Shown piece after piece: positions 1-8,670 of a DNA stretch of 64,000 nt. This DNA comes from Pythium myriotylum (Eukaryota > Oomycota > Peronosporomycetes > Pythiales > Pythiaceae), in assembly GCA_023091665.1 (NCBI GenBank), contig JALJCQ010000001.1:930001-994000 (forward strand). Direction: 5' to 3'. How positions within the stretch are numbered: the stretch's first letter is position 1; each line of letters starts with the position of its first letter. The notes under the pieces were generated by a model. It saw only the letters and a list, made by a program, of their open reading frames with translations, did not search any database and was not told the origin of the DNA. Both the position numbers and the translations under genes were made by a program.

Positions 1-702
1 TGGATACAGCGGAAGATTGGCAACGGATTTCAGTCTGTGTAACACACATTGTGAAAATGTTCACGTTTCGTGTGAAGCCCACACACTCGCATTTTGAAGT
101 TGGAGGTGGCAACGAGCAGCCGCGTTTCACAAAGGCGGCGGAGTACACGCGTCACGAGGAAGTAACTGGTTTGGTCCCTGTGTTGAGTGACAAAGATCTG
201 AGTGAGTTGAGCAAGAGCAAGCAAGAGGCAACCGTTTTTGGTCCAATTGGCTGCGAAGATCTTTCATGGGAGTATTGTCCAGGCGAATCGGCTCCATAAC
301 TGATACCTAGGTACTCCCCCTACAGCAGCAGTGAGCCCATTCGCTTCAGTTTGCGAACCAGCTCAAAACCAAACCGACTAAGCACTCCAGACCCTGGCCA
401 CTCATTCAAGCTGATCGCTGGCAGCGAATTGGGATCTTCCGGTTGGTCTAAATACTGCGCGAAGGGCATCAATCCTCTTGCCCAAAGGATTTGCGGTAAG
501 TGTGAATGGCAAGGATGGACGAGGCGAGCAGTGAGTACGCCGACCGTTACTCCCGTGGATCCAGGCAAAAATTTGATCTTCAACACTGCGACAGGAGTGA
601 AGAAAATGGGATTGTGTACTCACCCGTCAACTCCACGTCAATGAAAATGAAGCGGAGGATAATCCCCACACTTCCAATTCTACACCAACGACAAGACCTG
701 GT
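1..702. other. Left-edge region, only weak open frames
   Basis: Several short frames exist on both strands (for example 51-299 plus, 82 codons, and 351-644 plus, 97 codons). None has a recognisable domain or signal peptide, and no clean splice pattern joins them. The plus frames could be pieces of a decayed or multi-exon gene continuing into the frame at 703. No tRNA, repeat or promoter is evident. Confidence 0.3.
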
Positions 703-1119
703 ATGCACAAGATCAACTGCTGCGTTGTGGGAGAGCATAGTATCCATCGGATTCAAGCACCCGGCACCATGATATTGACGATTATGAAGAGCCAAATCAT
801 TTCTGTATCGCCTACTTTATCGGGGGTGTCAGCAGAGAGCTTCGTTCTGGTTGTGGGCAGGCGCAGTTCCGGAGTGTGGCTGCACAGATATGACCCCGAG
901 ATAAAGAACATTACGAGTGCCATCGATCTTCACGTTCTTACCGACGCCTTCGATGAGGTTCAAGACAATGCCACCATCGACGAGATCCTGAGGGGCCAGC
1001 CATTCGATTCCGACGACATCCACTTGGTGGCGTATCCACTGGGCGATGCGAAGAAGGTCATGCAGTACACGAGTGTGTTTGGTTGCGACTGTGTGCATGG
1101 TTTGAAACCCATTCACTAA
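703..1119 (+). CDS. Hypothetical protein, 138 aa
   Basis: This is an open frame of 138 codons, ending TAA just before the next small frame at 1129. The composition looks protein-like: hydrophobic stretches near residues 25-55, then an acidic segment with DPEIKNI, DAFDEVQDN and FDSDDIHLVAYPLGD. No known family is recognised. The N-terminus is uncertain, because a plausible reading exists in another frame just upstream (about 680-720), so this may be the last exon of a longer gene or a decayed gene. No signal peptide is obvious. It is called on length and composition only. Confidence 0.3.
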   Translation: MHKINCCVVGEHSIHRIQAPGTMILTIMKSQIISVSPTLSGVSAESFVLVVGRRSSGVWLHRYDPEIKNITSAIDLHVLTDAFDEVQDNATIDEILRGQPFDSDDIHLVAYPLGDAKKVMQYTSVFGCDCVHGLKPIH

Positions 1120-1128
1120 CCCTCCTCC

Positions 1129-1371
1129 ATGCCTGTAGAGTACCTCTGGTGGTTGAGGCGGTTCTTTGCTTTAGTGTTGATTGTCCTCATCACGAGCTCG
1201 ATATATGCGGCGGTGCAGTCCATCGGGGGTGAGCCAGCAGGTGCTGCAGGGTGCGTGGCGGGTGTGTGCACAGCTATCGCTGGCGGACTAAAAGCTGCGA
1301 TCCCACGACTGGAAGCCAAGAAGATGAGTGCAGCGGCAGAAACCACCCTCTCCGACTCGTTGCATGCATGA
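1129..1371 (+). CDS. Small membrane protein or C-terminal exon, 80 aa
   Basis: The frame begins 9 bases after the stop at 1119. It contains a clear hydrophobic helix (residues about 8-29, WWLRRFFALVLIVLITSSIY) followed by a Gly/Ala-rich segment (about 34-55) and a short polar tail. It could be a small single-pass membrane protein, or the final exon of the gene to its left if a short intron spans the stop at 1117-1119. No family is recognised. Confidence 0.3.
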   Translation: MPVEYLWWLRRFFALVLIVLITSSIYAAVQSIGGEPAGAAGCVAGVCTAIAGGLKAAIPRLEAKKMSAAAETTLSDSLHA

Positions 1372-1409
1372 AATCCACCGAATGCAGCTAGTGCCATGTA
1401 CAATTGAGA

Positions 1410-1470
1410 GGCCCACGTATACAAAATGAAGTATGGCGTGACGCCTTACTTCATGTTGTATACGTGGGCC
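1410..1470. repeat. Near-perfect 29-bp inverted repeat (hairpin)
   Basis: The left arm at 1410-1438 starts GGCCCACGTATACAA and the right arm is 1442-1470. They are reverse complements with 2 mismatches in 29, separated by the 3-base loop TGA. The transcript would fold into a long stem. It lies in gene-free DNA, about 40 bp after the small frame ending at 1371. It may be a foldback or MITE end, or a small-RNA precursor. Confidence 0.85.
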
Positions 1471-2232
1471 GGAGCTCGTAGGGGATTGCGCTGGATATCC
1501 ATTCACAGGGACAATAGAATAAGTGAGATTGTGTTTTAATCCTCCTGACAATGTCGTTGTCTTAACGGATCTGCCTATTGTCTCATTTGATCAGGTGATT
1601 TGCAGTCCTACTACGTATTAATAGTATTTGGCAACAGAGAGACAGAGAAAGCTTCCGGCTAAAACAACTTGTCACCAGCGACCTGCCGGTTCCGTGGCTA
1701 CATACAAGGAGCGTTTCGCATCGGTTCAATTATCAGGGAGGCAATATATTCTTTTCCGAACGACAGTAGTGGGGCTGATAGCTATTACAATCGAGATTGA
1801 TAGCGACAATTCCAGTCCGTCGTCCCATGCGATATCGTGAGGATTTCGGATCGTATTCTCCATATCTGATACGACCAATGCACCTGTCCAATTGTCAAGG
1901 TCGCTCGACTTGATGTTACTTCGTTCTTTCGTATCCTTCCGTCCTTGAACAAAAGTGATCCGATGGTCTCACTCTTCTCGATCTTTGCGTGCTGAGCCAC
2001 AACGCGACAGTAGAGATCATCGCATTTGCTGTGGGCTAGCCGACGTGTCGTCCTTCGGCAAGACCATGCAGTTCCTCGAGATCTCTAATACCCCGAGTGG
2101 GAACACGGAAGGGTTCAGCCACCGAGAGATCATCTGCGACGTGTAAACAACCGACCACTCGATCGTGGCAAATGTTGTTCTTCTCTATGTATGTGGACAG
2201 CTAAGACTAAAGGATGGGAGGTAATCGCTTGT
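1471..2232. other. Intergenic, nothing recognised
   Basis: About 760 bp with only short unsupported frames on both strands. It contains the 3' flank of the SRP receptor beta gene, which ends at 2233 on the minus strand. I see no RNA gene or transposon end. Confidence 0.5.
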
Positions 2233-3080
2233 TTAGTTCTTGAGCAGGAACGTCGCGAGCTCGTCCATGTCGCCGTCCTTGACGCTGCACTTGGTGAACG
2301 AGACTTCGCACGGCGAATCGATGCCGAACTCGAACGCCACGCCGTCGCGGCCCACGGGCACCGTCGAGCTGTCATCATCGCCCTCGGTCTCCAGCGACGA
2401 GCGCGTCTTCTTGAGCTTGGTCAGCTCTTTCTCAAGCGCCGCACGCACGGCGTCGACACTCGCCGCGCCGGAGACGTCGCTCTTGCTGCACGCGATCATC
2501 ATCTTGGGCGCCACGTCGTTGAACTTGGCATTCGAGAAGATGTCGTAAAGGAACTCGGCCGACTTGCGGAACGACGGATCGGCCGCGTCCACGAGGAACG
2601 CAATGCAGCCCGTCACGGGGTAGAAGTCCGCCACGCGTCTGTTCCAAAAGCAAACGTCCACTGAGCCATCAAGCCACAAGATACGATCCAGCATATAGAG
2701 AGCACGCACGAACGGAGGCGCTCGTGGCCCGGGTAGTCGATGACAGTGAGGTGCGCGCCGAAGCCGATGGTGTTGTAGTTGGCGTGCACGGCGAACTTGC
2801 CTTCGTTCTCCTCCATGGACGTGACGGTCTCAATGAAGCGGCCGTCGCGCAGCTGGTGGAAGAGCGCCGTCTTGCCGGCGCCGCGCGCGCCCAGTAAGAG
2901 CGTCATCTTGCGCTTGTTGCCCGTGATCGTGACGCCGAGCGAGCGCATGTGGAGGATGAACTGCGCGACCAGCACGACGTAGATGACGCAGAGCACCGCG
3001 AGCATCACGATCAGGTGCGCCGGGTACCCGTAGATCTCGCCGAACATGCGCGTGTCGACCATGCTCTGGAAGGCGCCCAT
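2233..3080 (-). CDS. SRPRB: Signal recognition particle receptor subunit beta
   Basis: This is the membrane-anchored small GTPase that holds SRP receptor alpha on the ER for co-translational targeting. Two exons fit: 3080-2710 and 2638-2233. The 71-base intron has donor GTGCGT, acceptor GGAACAG, and a join that reads RLRSRVAD; the product is 258 aa. An N-terminal membrane helix spans about residues 21-44 (LIVMLAVLCVIYVVLVAQFIL). The G domain follows, with a P-loop GARGAGKT, a switch-II region with IDYPGHERLR, a DAAD strand and an SKSD guanine-specificity motif. Length and order match the family. The leader carries a CT tract plus an 18-C run on the coding strand, about 38 bp upstream of the ATG. 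Confidence 0.93.
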
Positions 3081-3100
3081 GGTGCTCGAGAGGGTCGGAC

Positions 3101-3135
3101 GGAGAGAGAGAGAGAGAGGGGGGGGGGGGGGGGGG
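3101..3135. repeat. GA microsatellite and 18-G homopolymer
   Basis: A GA dinucleotide tract (3101-3117) runs directly into 18 consecutive G (3118-3135). On the strand of the SRP receptor beta gene this is a polypyrimidine leader just upstream of its ATG. It is length-unstable and prone to sequencing error. Confidence 0.9.
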
Positions 3136-3894
3136 AAGCTTGCGAAGTGGTGCTTCGTGGCACGCTGCTTGTGCTTGAGGTTGGTGCAGTTGCCCCGCGG
3201 TCAACAATCCAGTGGGATGGGCTGTTGAGGAGCTCCGGGCAATGTGGCACCTTCATGTGGCGCGTTCCAGACGTCGGGAGAGAGGTGGGGAGGAGAAGGG
3301 GGGGGGTACAAGCCTAATAGAAGACTAAACCAGGGTGGCATACATAACCAACTAGCTTTCAAGACTAGCCTAATTTTCTCTCCTGTCCAGAGAGCTAATG
3401 CAAAAGGACTTCTCCAAGCAGCCTTCCCGGATCCTATCCGAACCCGTCAAGAAGCCTGGATGCGTGTGGTTTAATCGTTGGGCTCTGCGGCGCTCGTCGT
3501 CTTCTGCGTCGGCCGTGTCGCACGGTCGTCGGTCGTGATCACAGACGCTCGCCACGGACTCTCCGGCCTCGGAAGAGGACCCTCTTGCCGCGTCCATGGA
3601 GCGATCGCTGAACTGGGGCTCGCGCTTCTACCAGACGCTAGCAAACCTTGACGACTTCCGGACCGGACGTCCAGATACCACAGTTCTCCAGTATTGTGGC
3701 GGTCCAGATGTCCGGAGCTCGCCGGACCAGCTGGTCGTGGACAGACTAGTTAGCTTTTACAATGTAGCCATCTCGCACTGGTGAAGAGCCACGAGTCGTT
3801 GAACAGGCGCTGAAGCATCAGAGCACGCACGGCGCGCGCCTCTGCATGGACTGGATGGCGCACGCCACCCACCAGCGGCGCTGCGCCTCCCGTG
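3136..3894. other. Intergenic between SRP receptor beta and the first GH17 gene
   Basis: This holds divergent promoters. A second short poly-G run lies at 3300-3306. No supported gene was found; frames at 3370-3597 (minus) and 3596-3784 (plus) are short and featureless. Confidence 0.5.
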
Positions 3895-3910
3895 GCTCAC
3901 TTCCCAACCT
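3895..3910 (+). promoter_or_regulatory. Oomycete initiator-like element of the first GH17 gene
   Basis: GCTCACTTCCCAACCT lies 39 bp before the ATG at 3949. It resembles the oomycete core promoter (Inr GCTCATTYY followed by a CAWTTT-type flanking region), with C for T in the CATT core. It probably marks the transcription start. Confidence 0.45.
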
Positions 3911-3948
3911 GATCCATCCCACGCAGAACGGAGGACACCGCGACCACC

Positions 3949-5745
3949 ATGGCCCTCGTCCGCCGCTCGCTACTCGCCGTGCTGCTCTCGCTCTCGGTGG
4001 CGCTGCTCGCGCAGCCCACACTCGCCCACGGCAATCACACAATCCGCCGACACCTCGCGGCTTCGCCGGGCAATGTCGCGGCGTGCTACAGCCCCATGCA
4101 CTCGCAGTCGTACCCGATAGGCGCGTCGGCGCTCAGCATGGACGGCCTCAAGCAGTCGATCGACGCCGACTTTGCGCTCATGGCCAAGCACGTAACCCAC
4201 GTGCGCACCTACTACTCGCAGTACTTCGGCATCCCGGTCGCCCCGTACGCCGCCAAGTACGGCCTCAAGCTCTACCTCGGTGTCTACATGACCTCCGAGT
4301 CCTGGGGCGCAAACGAGATCGACGCTGCTGTCGAGTCGGCCAAGAACTACCCGGACACCGTCGAGGCTATCATCGCCGGAAATGAGAACCTCCACGCGGG
4401 CTCAAGCGCTTCGGCTATCCTGGGTGTGATCAACACGATCCGTAGTCGCGTCGGCTCCTCGTCGATCAAGTACGGTACGGTCCAGCGCATCACCGAGTAC
4501 ATGGATTCGAGCTACGACGCCCAGACCAAGCAGCTCGAAGCCAACCTCGACATCCTCGGTGTCAACATCTACCCGTTCTTCGACCCGAACTTCGACGCTT
4601 CCAAGCCGGTCGCGCTCATGGACACGCTCTGGAACAACATGGCCAAGAAGTTCAACGTCGCCAAGATGCGTCTCACTGAGACGGGCTTCCCGACCGCCGG
4701 CTCGGCTCCTGCTGAAGCTCCGAAAGTCTGGCCGAGCCTTGACACGTCGTACTCGTACTACGAGGCCCTCCGCCAGTGGACGCCTCAGGGCGGGGACGGC
4801 ACGCCCAAGTTCTGGTTCGGTATGTTCGACCGCCGCCCGGATGACAACACCATGGGCCTCGACTTCGAGAAGTACTTCGGCTTCTACACGCACACGAGCG
4901 TCCAGAAGCGCGCGGGCTACCCTCTCTTTATCACGGACGCTGCTGCTCCCGCCCCGGCTCCTGCCCCAGCGCCCGAGCCGACTCCTGCTCCTGCTCCTGC
5001 TCCTGCCCCGACGCCCGAGCCGGCTCCTGCCCCAGCTCCTATTTCGACCCCCGCTCCTCAGCCCGAGCCTACCTCGGCTCCCGCCCCTGTGCCTGCCCCA
5101 ACATCGACCCCGGAACCCACCTCGACACCGGCTCCTACGGCCAACCCGATCGCTCAGATCTCTCCTGTGACGAACTCCCCTGACTCGGGAGCTGCCACCA
5201 CGCCGGCGCCAACTGCCCCGACGCCGGCACCGACCTGGACGGGACCAAGCCCCACGCCTGCGGCAACCTGGACGGGCCCGAGCCCGACTCCTGCGGCGAC
5301 GGTGACCAAGCCGACCCCGGCCCCGTCGTCGATTGACAAGCCGACCCCAGCTCCATCGTCGATTGACAAGCCAACACCGGCCCCTTCGTCCATTGGCAAG
5401 CCAACGCCTGCCCCTTCGTCCATTGGCAAGCCGACGCCAGCTCCGTCCAGCAAGCCAACGCCTGCTCCGACGTCGAACGGTAAGCCGACTCCTGCGCCAA
5501 CGACGAGCAGCGGCAGCGGAAGCATGTTCCGCGGTGACTCGTCGGCGGGCACTTCGCTTGGAGACAGCGAAGTCTCCGCTGATGCGGATGCGCCGAGCAC
5601 TGCGACGATCGCTCCGTTCGTCCAGAACGACACGCCCGTGAAGGACGTCTCGGCCAAGGTTGCCAACAGCGGTTCGATCGCCAAGCCGAGCAGCGTGATC
5701 GTGCTTCTTTCGGCGCTCGTGCTCGCGACGGCCCATGTCTTGTAA
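3949..5745 (+). CDS. Secreted, probably GPI-anchored GH17 beta-1,3-glucanase
   Basis: A single-exon 598-aa protein of glycoside hydrolase family 17, expected to cleave or transglycosylate beta-1,3-glucan at the oomycete or plant wall. Residues 1-26 form a signal peptide. The TIM-barrel domain covers about 36-330. The acid/base Glu is E146 in AGNENL and the nucleophile E244 in RLTETGFP; WFGMFDRRPDD and the aromatic YFGFYTH end the domain. A Pro/Ala/Thr/Ser linker (about 332-525) follows, with repeats of KPTPAPSSI. A terminal hydrophobic tail (SSVIVLLSALVLATAHVL) after a Ser/Gly-rich stretch suggests GPI anchoring. It converges with the next GH17 gene (218 bp between stops). It is the only one of the four to keep the Asn before the acid/base Glu. 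Confidence 0.93.
   Translation: MALVRRSLLAVLLSLSVALLAQPTLAHGNHTIRRHLAASPGNVAACYSPMHSQSYPIGASALSMDGLKQSIDADFALMAKHVTHVRTYYSQYFGIPVAPYAAKYGLKLYLGVYMTSESWGANEIDAAVESAKNYPDTVEAIIAGNENLHAGSSASAILGVINTIRSRVGSSSIKYGTVQRITEYMDSSYDAQTKQLEANLDILGVNIYPFFDPNFDASKPVALMDTLWNNMAKKFNVAKMRLTETGFPTAGSAPAEAPKVWPSLDTSYSYYEALRQWTPQGGDGTPKFWFGMFDRRPDDNTMGLDFEKYFGFYTHTSVQKRAGYPLFITDAAAPAPAPAPAPEPTPAPAPAPAPTPEPAPAPAPISTPAPQPEPTSAPAPVPAPTSTPEPTSTPAPTANPIAQISPVTNSPDSGAATTPAPTAPTPAPTWTGPSPTPAATWTGPSPTPAATVTKPTPAPSSIDKPTPAPSSIDKPTPAPSSIGKPTPAPSSIGKPTPAPSSKPTPAPTSNGKPTPAPTTSSGSGSMFRGDSSAGTSLGDSEVSADADAPSTATIAPFVQNDTPVKDVSAKVANSGSIAKPSSVIVLLSALVLATAHVL
5314..5510 (+). repeat. 30-bp coding minisatellite in the GH17 linker
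   Basis: About six degenerate copies encode KPTPAPSSID/G and shorter variants. The unit is 30 bases and in frame. Such repeats lengthen or shorten the stalk between the catalytic domain and the cell-surface anchor. Confidence 0.75.
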
Positions 5746-5962
5746 GTTTTAGTTGTTTGTAGTTGTAGTCCAAGTGTAGACGTCACCAAAATTGGGAAGC
5801 GAAAGAAGCTTCCTCAGTCGAAAGCAATCTGTAAGCGTACCAAAATGAACAGAATCGTGTCATTGCCAACGAAAGCATTCCTTTCAATTTATGATACGCG
5901 AGCTCAGGCTGCCTCCCTTTCTGGCGCCACCCTACAACTATGATGAGGTCCCTGAGGGTTGT

Positions 5963-7258
5963 CTACGCATGGCAGTCCTTCTTCGAGACTTTCTTCTTCT
6001 TGGGCGTGGGGGTCGCAGTCTCGGTCTTGGCCGAGATCTTGCCAGGCACGTCACCATCGTTACCAATGTCGTCGAATGAGACGCTCTTCTTGGGCGCCGA
6101 AGTCGGAGCAGGAGTCACAGTGGGCGAGTCGCTCGCGGGGGCAGAGCTAGGAGCTCCTGGGACGACAGGAGCACCTGGGGCGGTAGGAGCACCTGGGGCG
6201 GTAGGAGCACCCGGAGCAGCAGGCGCGCTCGTGGCAGCAGGAGTTGCAACTGGCGCACCAGGCTCGGCCGGAGTGTTCGGCTTGGGCTGGAAGTTGTTGG
6301 TGTCCTTCGGGTACGGGAAGTTCGCCTTCTTGCTCTGTCCGTCGGCGGTGAAGAAGCCGAAGTGGGTCTCGTAGTCCACACCCATGGACTTGTCGTCCGC
6401 GCGGAGGTCGAACGCTTGGAACCAGAACTTGGTCGAGCCTTCGGCGCCTGGCGGTGCCCAGTTGAGTAGACCTTCGTAGTAGCCGACTGCGTTCTCGAGG
6501 GACGGCTGGACGTTCGGAGCGCTGGACGGGTTCGAGCCGGCGGTCGGGAAACCCGTCTCGGTCACGCGGAGATCCATGTTTGGGTACTTGGCCTTGACGT
6601 TCTTCCACATCAGGTCGAGCAGCTTCTCCGGGTCGGCCGGGTCGTAGCTGTTGGTGAAGAACGGGTAGATATTGACGCCGAAAAAGTCGAGCCCCGCGGC
6701 AAGCTTGGCGGTCTCGCCGTTGAACCTCTCGTCCAAGTACTCGTTCACGCGCTGGGCCGTACCGAACTTGACCTTGGCGGCGAGTTCCGGGCCGAGTCGG
6801 GCCTTGATCTCCTTGACCTTGTTGAGAATCGTATCGGCGTCCTCCTTGAAGTCCACGAGGTTCTCCGAGCCAACGATGATGGCCTCGACGGTCTCGGGGT
6901 GTTCCTGGACGGCGCGCACGGCCGCGTCGACCTCGTTCTCGCCCCAGGGCTCGTTCGTGAGGAAGACGCCCATGTTGAGCTTGAGTCCGTTGGCCGCGGC
7001 GAGCGGCGCGATGTCGATGCCCACGTACTGCGCGTAGTACGTGCGCACGTGCGTGAAGTGGCCGGCGAGCTTCTTCAAGTCGGCGTCGATGGCCGCCCTG
7101 ACGCCGTCGGTGGACGCGAGGCGCTCGCCGTGGAGCGGGTACGCCTGGCTGTGGAAGGGCGAGTAGCAGGCGCCGACGTTGCCTGGCGCGGCGGCGAGCG
7201 AGCGGCCAACGAGGCCCATGCCGAGCAGCGCCAGCGCGCGGAGGCCGGAGGCGAGCAT
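5963..7258 (-). CDS. Secreted GH17 beta-1,3-glucanase with Pro/Ala/Gly linker
   Basis: A single-exon 431-aa GH17 enzyme. Residues 1-23 are a signal peptide (MLASGLRALALLGMGLVG...). The barrel spans about 25-305. The presumed acid/base E132 sits in VGSENL, so Ser replaces the usual Asn; the nucleophile is E234 in RVTETGFP, and WFQAFDLRADD closes the domain. The tail is rich in Ala/Pro/Gly with APTAPG repeats (about 325-375). It ends with a Lys-rich segment (TPKKKKVSKKDCHA) instead of a hydrophobic GPI signal, so the protein is probably soluble or wall-associated. The start sits right next to a GA tract (7259-7287), a polypyrimidine leader on the coding strand. Confidence 0.92.
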   Translation of the reverse strand: MLASGLRALALLGMGLVGRSLAAAPGNVGACYSPFHSQAYPLHGERLASTDGVRAAIDADLKKLAGHFTHVRTYYAQYVGIDIAPLAAANGLKLNMGVFLTNEPWGENEVDAAVRAVQEHPETVEAIIVGSENLVDFKEDADTILNKVKEIKARLGPELAAKVKFGTAQRVNEYLDERFNGETAKLAAGLDFFGVNIYPFFTNSYDPADPEKLLDLMWKNVKAKYPNMDLRVTETGFPTAGSNPSSAPNVQPSLENAVGYYEGLLNWAPPGAEGSTKFWFQAFDLRADDKSMGVDYETHFGFFTADGQSKKANFPYPKDTNNFQPKPNTPAEPGAPVATPAATSAPAAPGAPTAPGAPTAPGAPVVPGAPSSAPASDSPTVTPAPTSAPKKSVSFDDIGNDGDVPGKISAKTETATPTPKKKKVSKKDCHA

Positions 7259-7466
7259 GGGGAGAGAGAGAGAGAGGAGAGAGAGGGATCTCCCGGACGG
7301 GTTAGGACGCGGGAGATGGAAATCCGGAGAATGCGCGCTCTCCGGACTCTGGACGCTGGAGTCCGGAGTCCGGAGAGAAGGAGATGGGATGGGATGGCAC
7401 CCCCTCCATCCCCCTACGGGCGCGTGTGCGTTGCAGTGTGCAACGGCTGGACTCCATCCAACGTTG

Positions 7467-7494
7467 GATCCTGATCCAACGTTGGATCAGGATC
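7467..7494. repeat. 28-bp perfect palindrome
   Basis: The centre CCAACGTTGG is extended symmetrically on both sides to 28 bp without mismatch. A partial copy, ATCCAACGTTGGAT, lies at 7456-7469. It sits about 210 bp upstream of the GH17 start at 7258 on the minus strand, so it could be a dimeric regulator site. Confidence 0.85.
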
Positions 7495-7499
7495 TCCGG

Positions 7500-8194
7500 A
7501 TCCTCCACATTCGATTGAACCTGGACTGACCGCACAACCCGACGACGATCACGGCGCGCGGCTTCTGATTGGGCCCCGGGGAGAGTTCAGGTCAACTCGT
7601 TGGGCTTCAATGGTGGGATCGCCGCGTTGTGAGTAATGTGCGCAATCAGAAAAGCTGAGTAGTTCTGAGACGGAGAACTCGACGGAATCGGAAGGCGCGA
7701 GAGGCGTCGGCGTTCGACGGAGCGTTCAACGCGAGCGCGAAGGCTCGCGATGCGCCGCGCGCGTTTCGAGACTCGCGGGCGGAGGAAGCGAGCGACCAGA
7801 AAACGTTGCCGAAGTTCACAGGTTGGTCCCAGCAAAAGAGCAAACAGATGGTCCACATGGGGGTAGAGTTGGCGCTTGCGTCCTTCCCGCTGATGTACTG
7901 ATTTTGGATATAACAAAGCAGATTTGGAAGTTTTGCACTTGGAAGTATTGTCAAAGTCATCTATTCTGGCCAAATGAATTGCAAATACACCACTAAATAG
8001 CCCTTATTTATTTAGCTAACCCTTATTTATCATATAAATCATGCAGCCAGCCCCTTATTATAAAACTTCACCCCGATATAGGTGACTCAGGATTTCCACC
8101 CATACATTCCCTCTTCAGGACGCTTTTGTTACAGAGTTCGCATTCACGCCGAATGCCTCTTTCAGAAGAGCATTCCGACCCTATTACAGCGCAA
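7500..8194. other. Gene-poor stretch with weak frames
   Basis: Minus frames at 7587-7973 and 7646-7960 overlap each other in different frames and show no domain. AT content rises at about 7900-8080, unlike the GC-rich genes around it. This may be the decayed body of the transposase relic that follows. Confidence 0.35.
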
Positions 8195-8401
8195 TTATCT
8201 TAGCAGCCCCACACGAAGTTCTTCAACGTAGAAGCACGGGAACGACGTCACAAACGGCCAAATAAAGTTTAGCACCTCCGGAGGACAGCGACTCCGGCGC
8301 TGACTGCGCTCTCCCGCTATGCGGCCGTACCGCTCGAAGTTCGCAGGCCAGCGCCGGAGACTACATACAGAGACGCCCATTACTCTCGCTGTGGCCACCA
8401 A
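8195..8401 (-). pseudogene. Tc1/mariner-type transposase N-terminal fragment
   Basis: A 68-codon frame reads as the helix-turn-helix part of Tc1-like transposases: SVCSLRRWPANFERYGRI, then an Arg-rich linker and a PEVLNFIWPFVTSFPCFYVEELR block resembling the second helix-turn-helix that precedes the catalytic core. No DDE catalytic domain follows in any frame, and no terminal repeats were found. It is a truncated relic. Confidence 0.6.
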
Positions 8402-8670
8402 CTAGGCGCCGTACACATACACGACCGTGACCGCACGCCAGCGGCCGAATCCATCCTGCCCATTTGCCGCTGTGGTCACTGTGTGGTTCACCAAGGGTTA
8501 ACTTAGATGGACCCTGGATTATCCAATTTGTTAACCGTGTTTGGGTCTCTCTGTGTGAGCTTATGACGGGTGGCAAAAAGTCTGATTTTGACAATATTCT
8601 GGAAAAATATCTTCTACGATTTGGAAATGTTACGACATCTGCACACAAACGGTCCAACTACGACTTGGCC
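8402..8670. other. 3' flank of the GH17-PAN gene
   Basis: No gene is supported here. The region separates the transposase relic from the stop codon of the GH17-PAN gene at 8671. Confidence 0.4.

Noticed and set aside
4402..5736. A 444-codon open frame on the minus strand opposite the first GH17 gene
   Set aside because: It is Arg/Gly-rich low-complexity translation of a GC-rich antisense strand; the plus strand has a signal peptide, catalytic motifs and a GPI tail.
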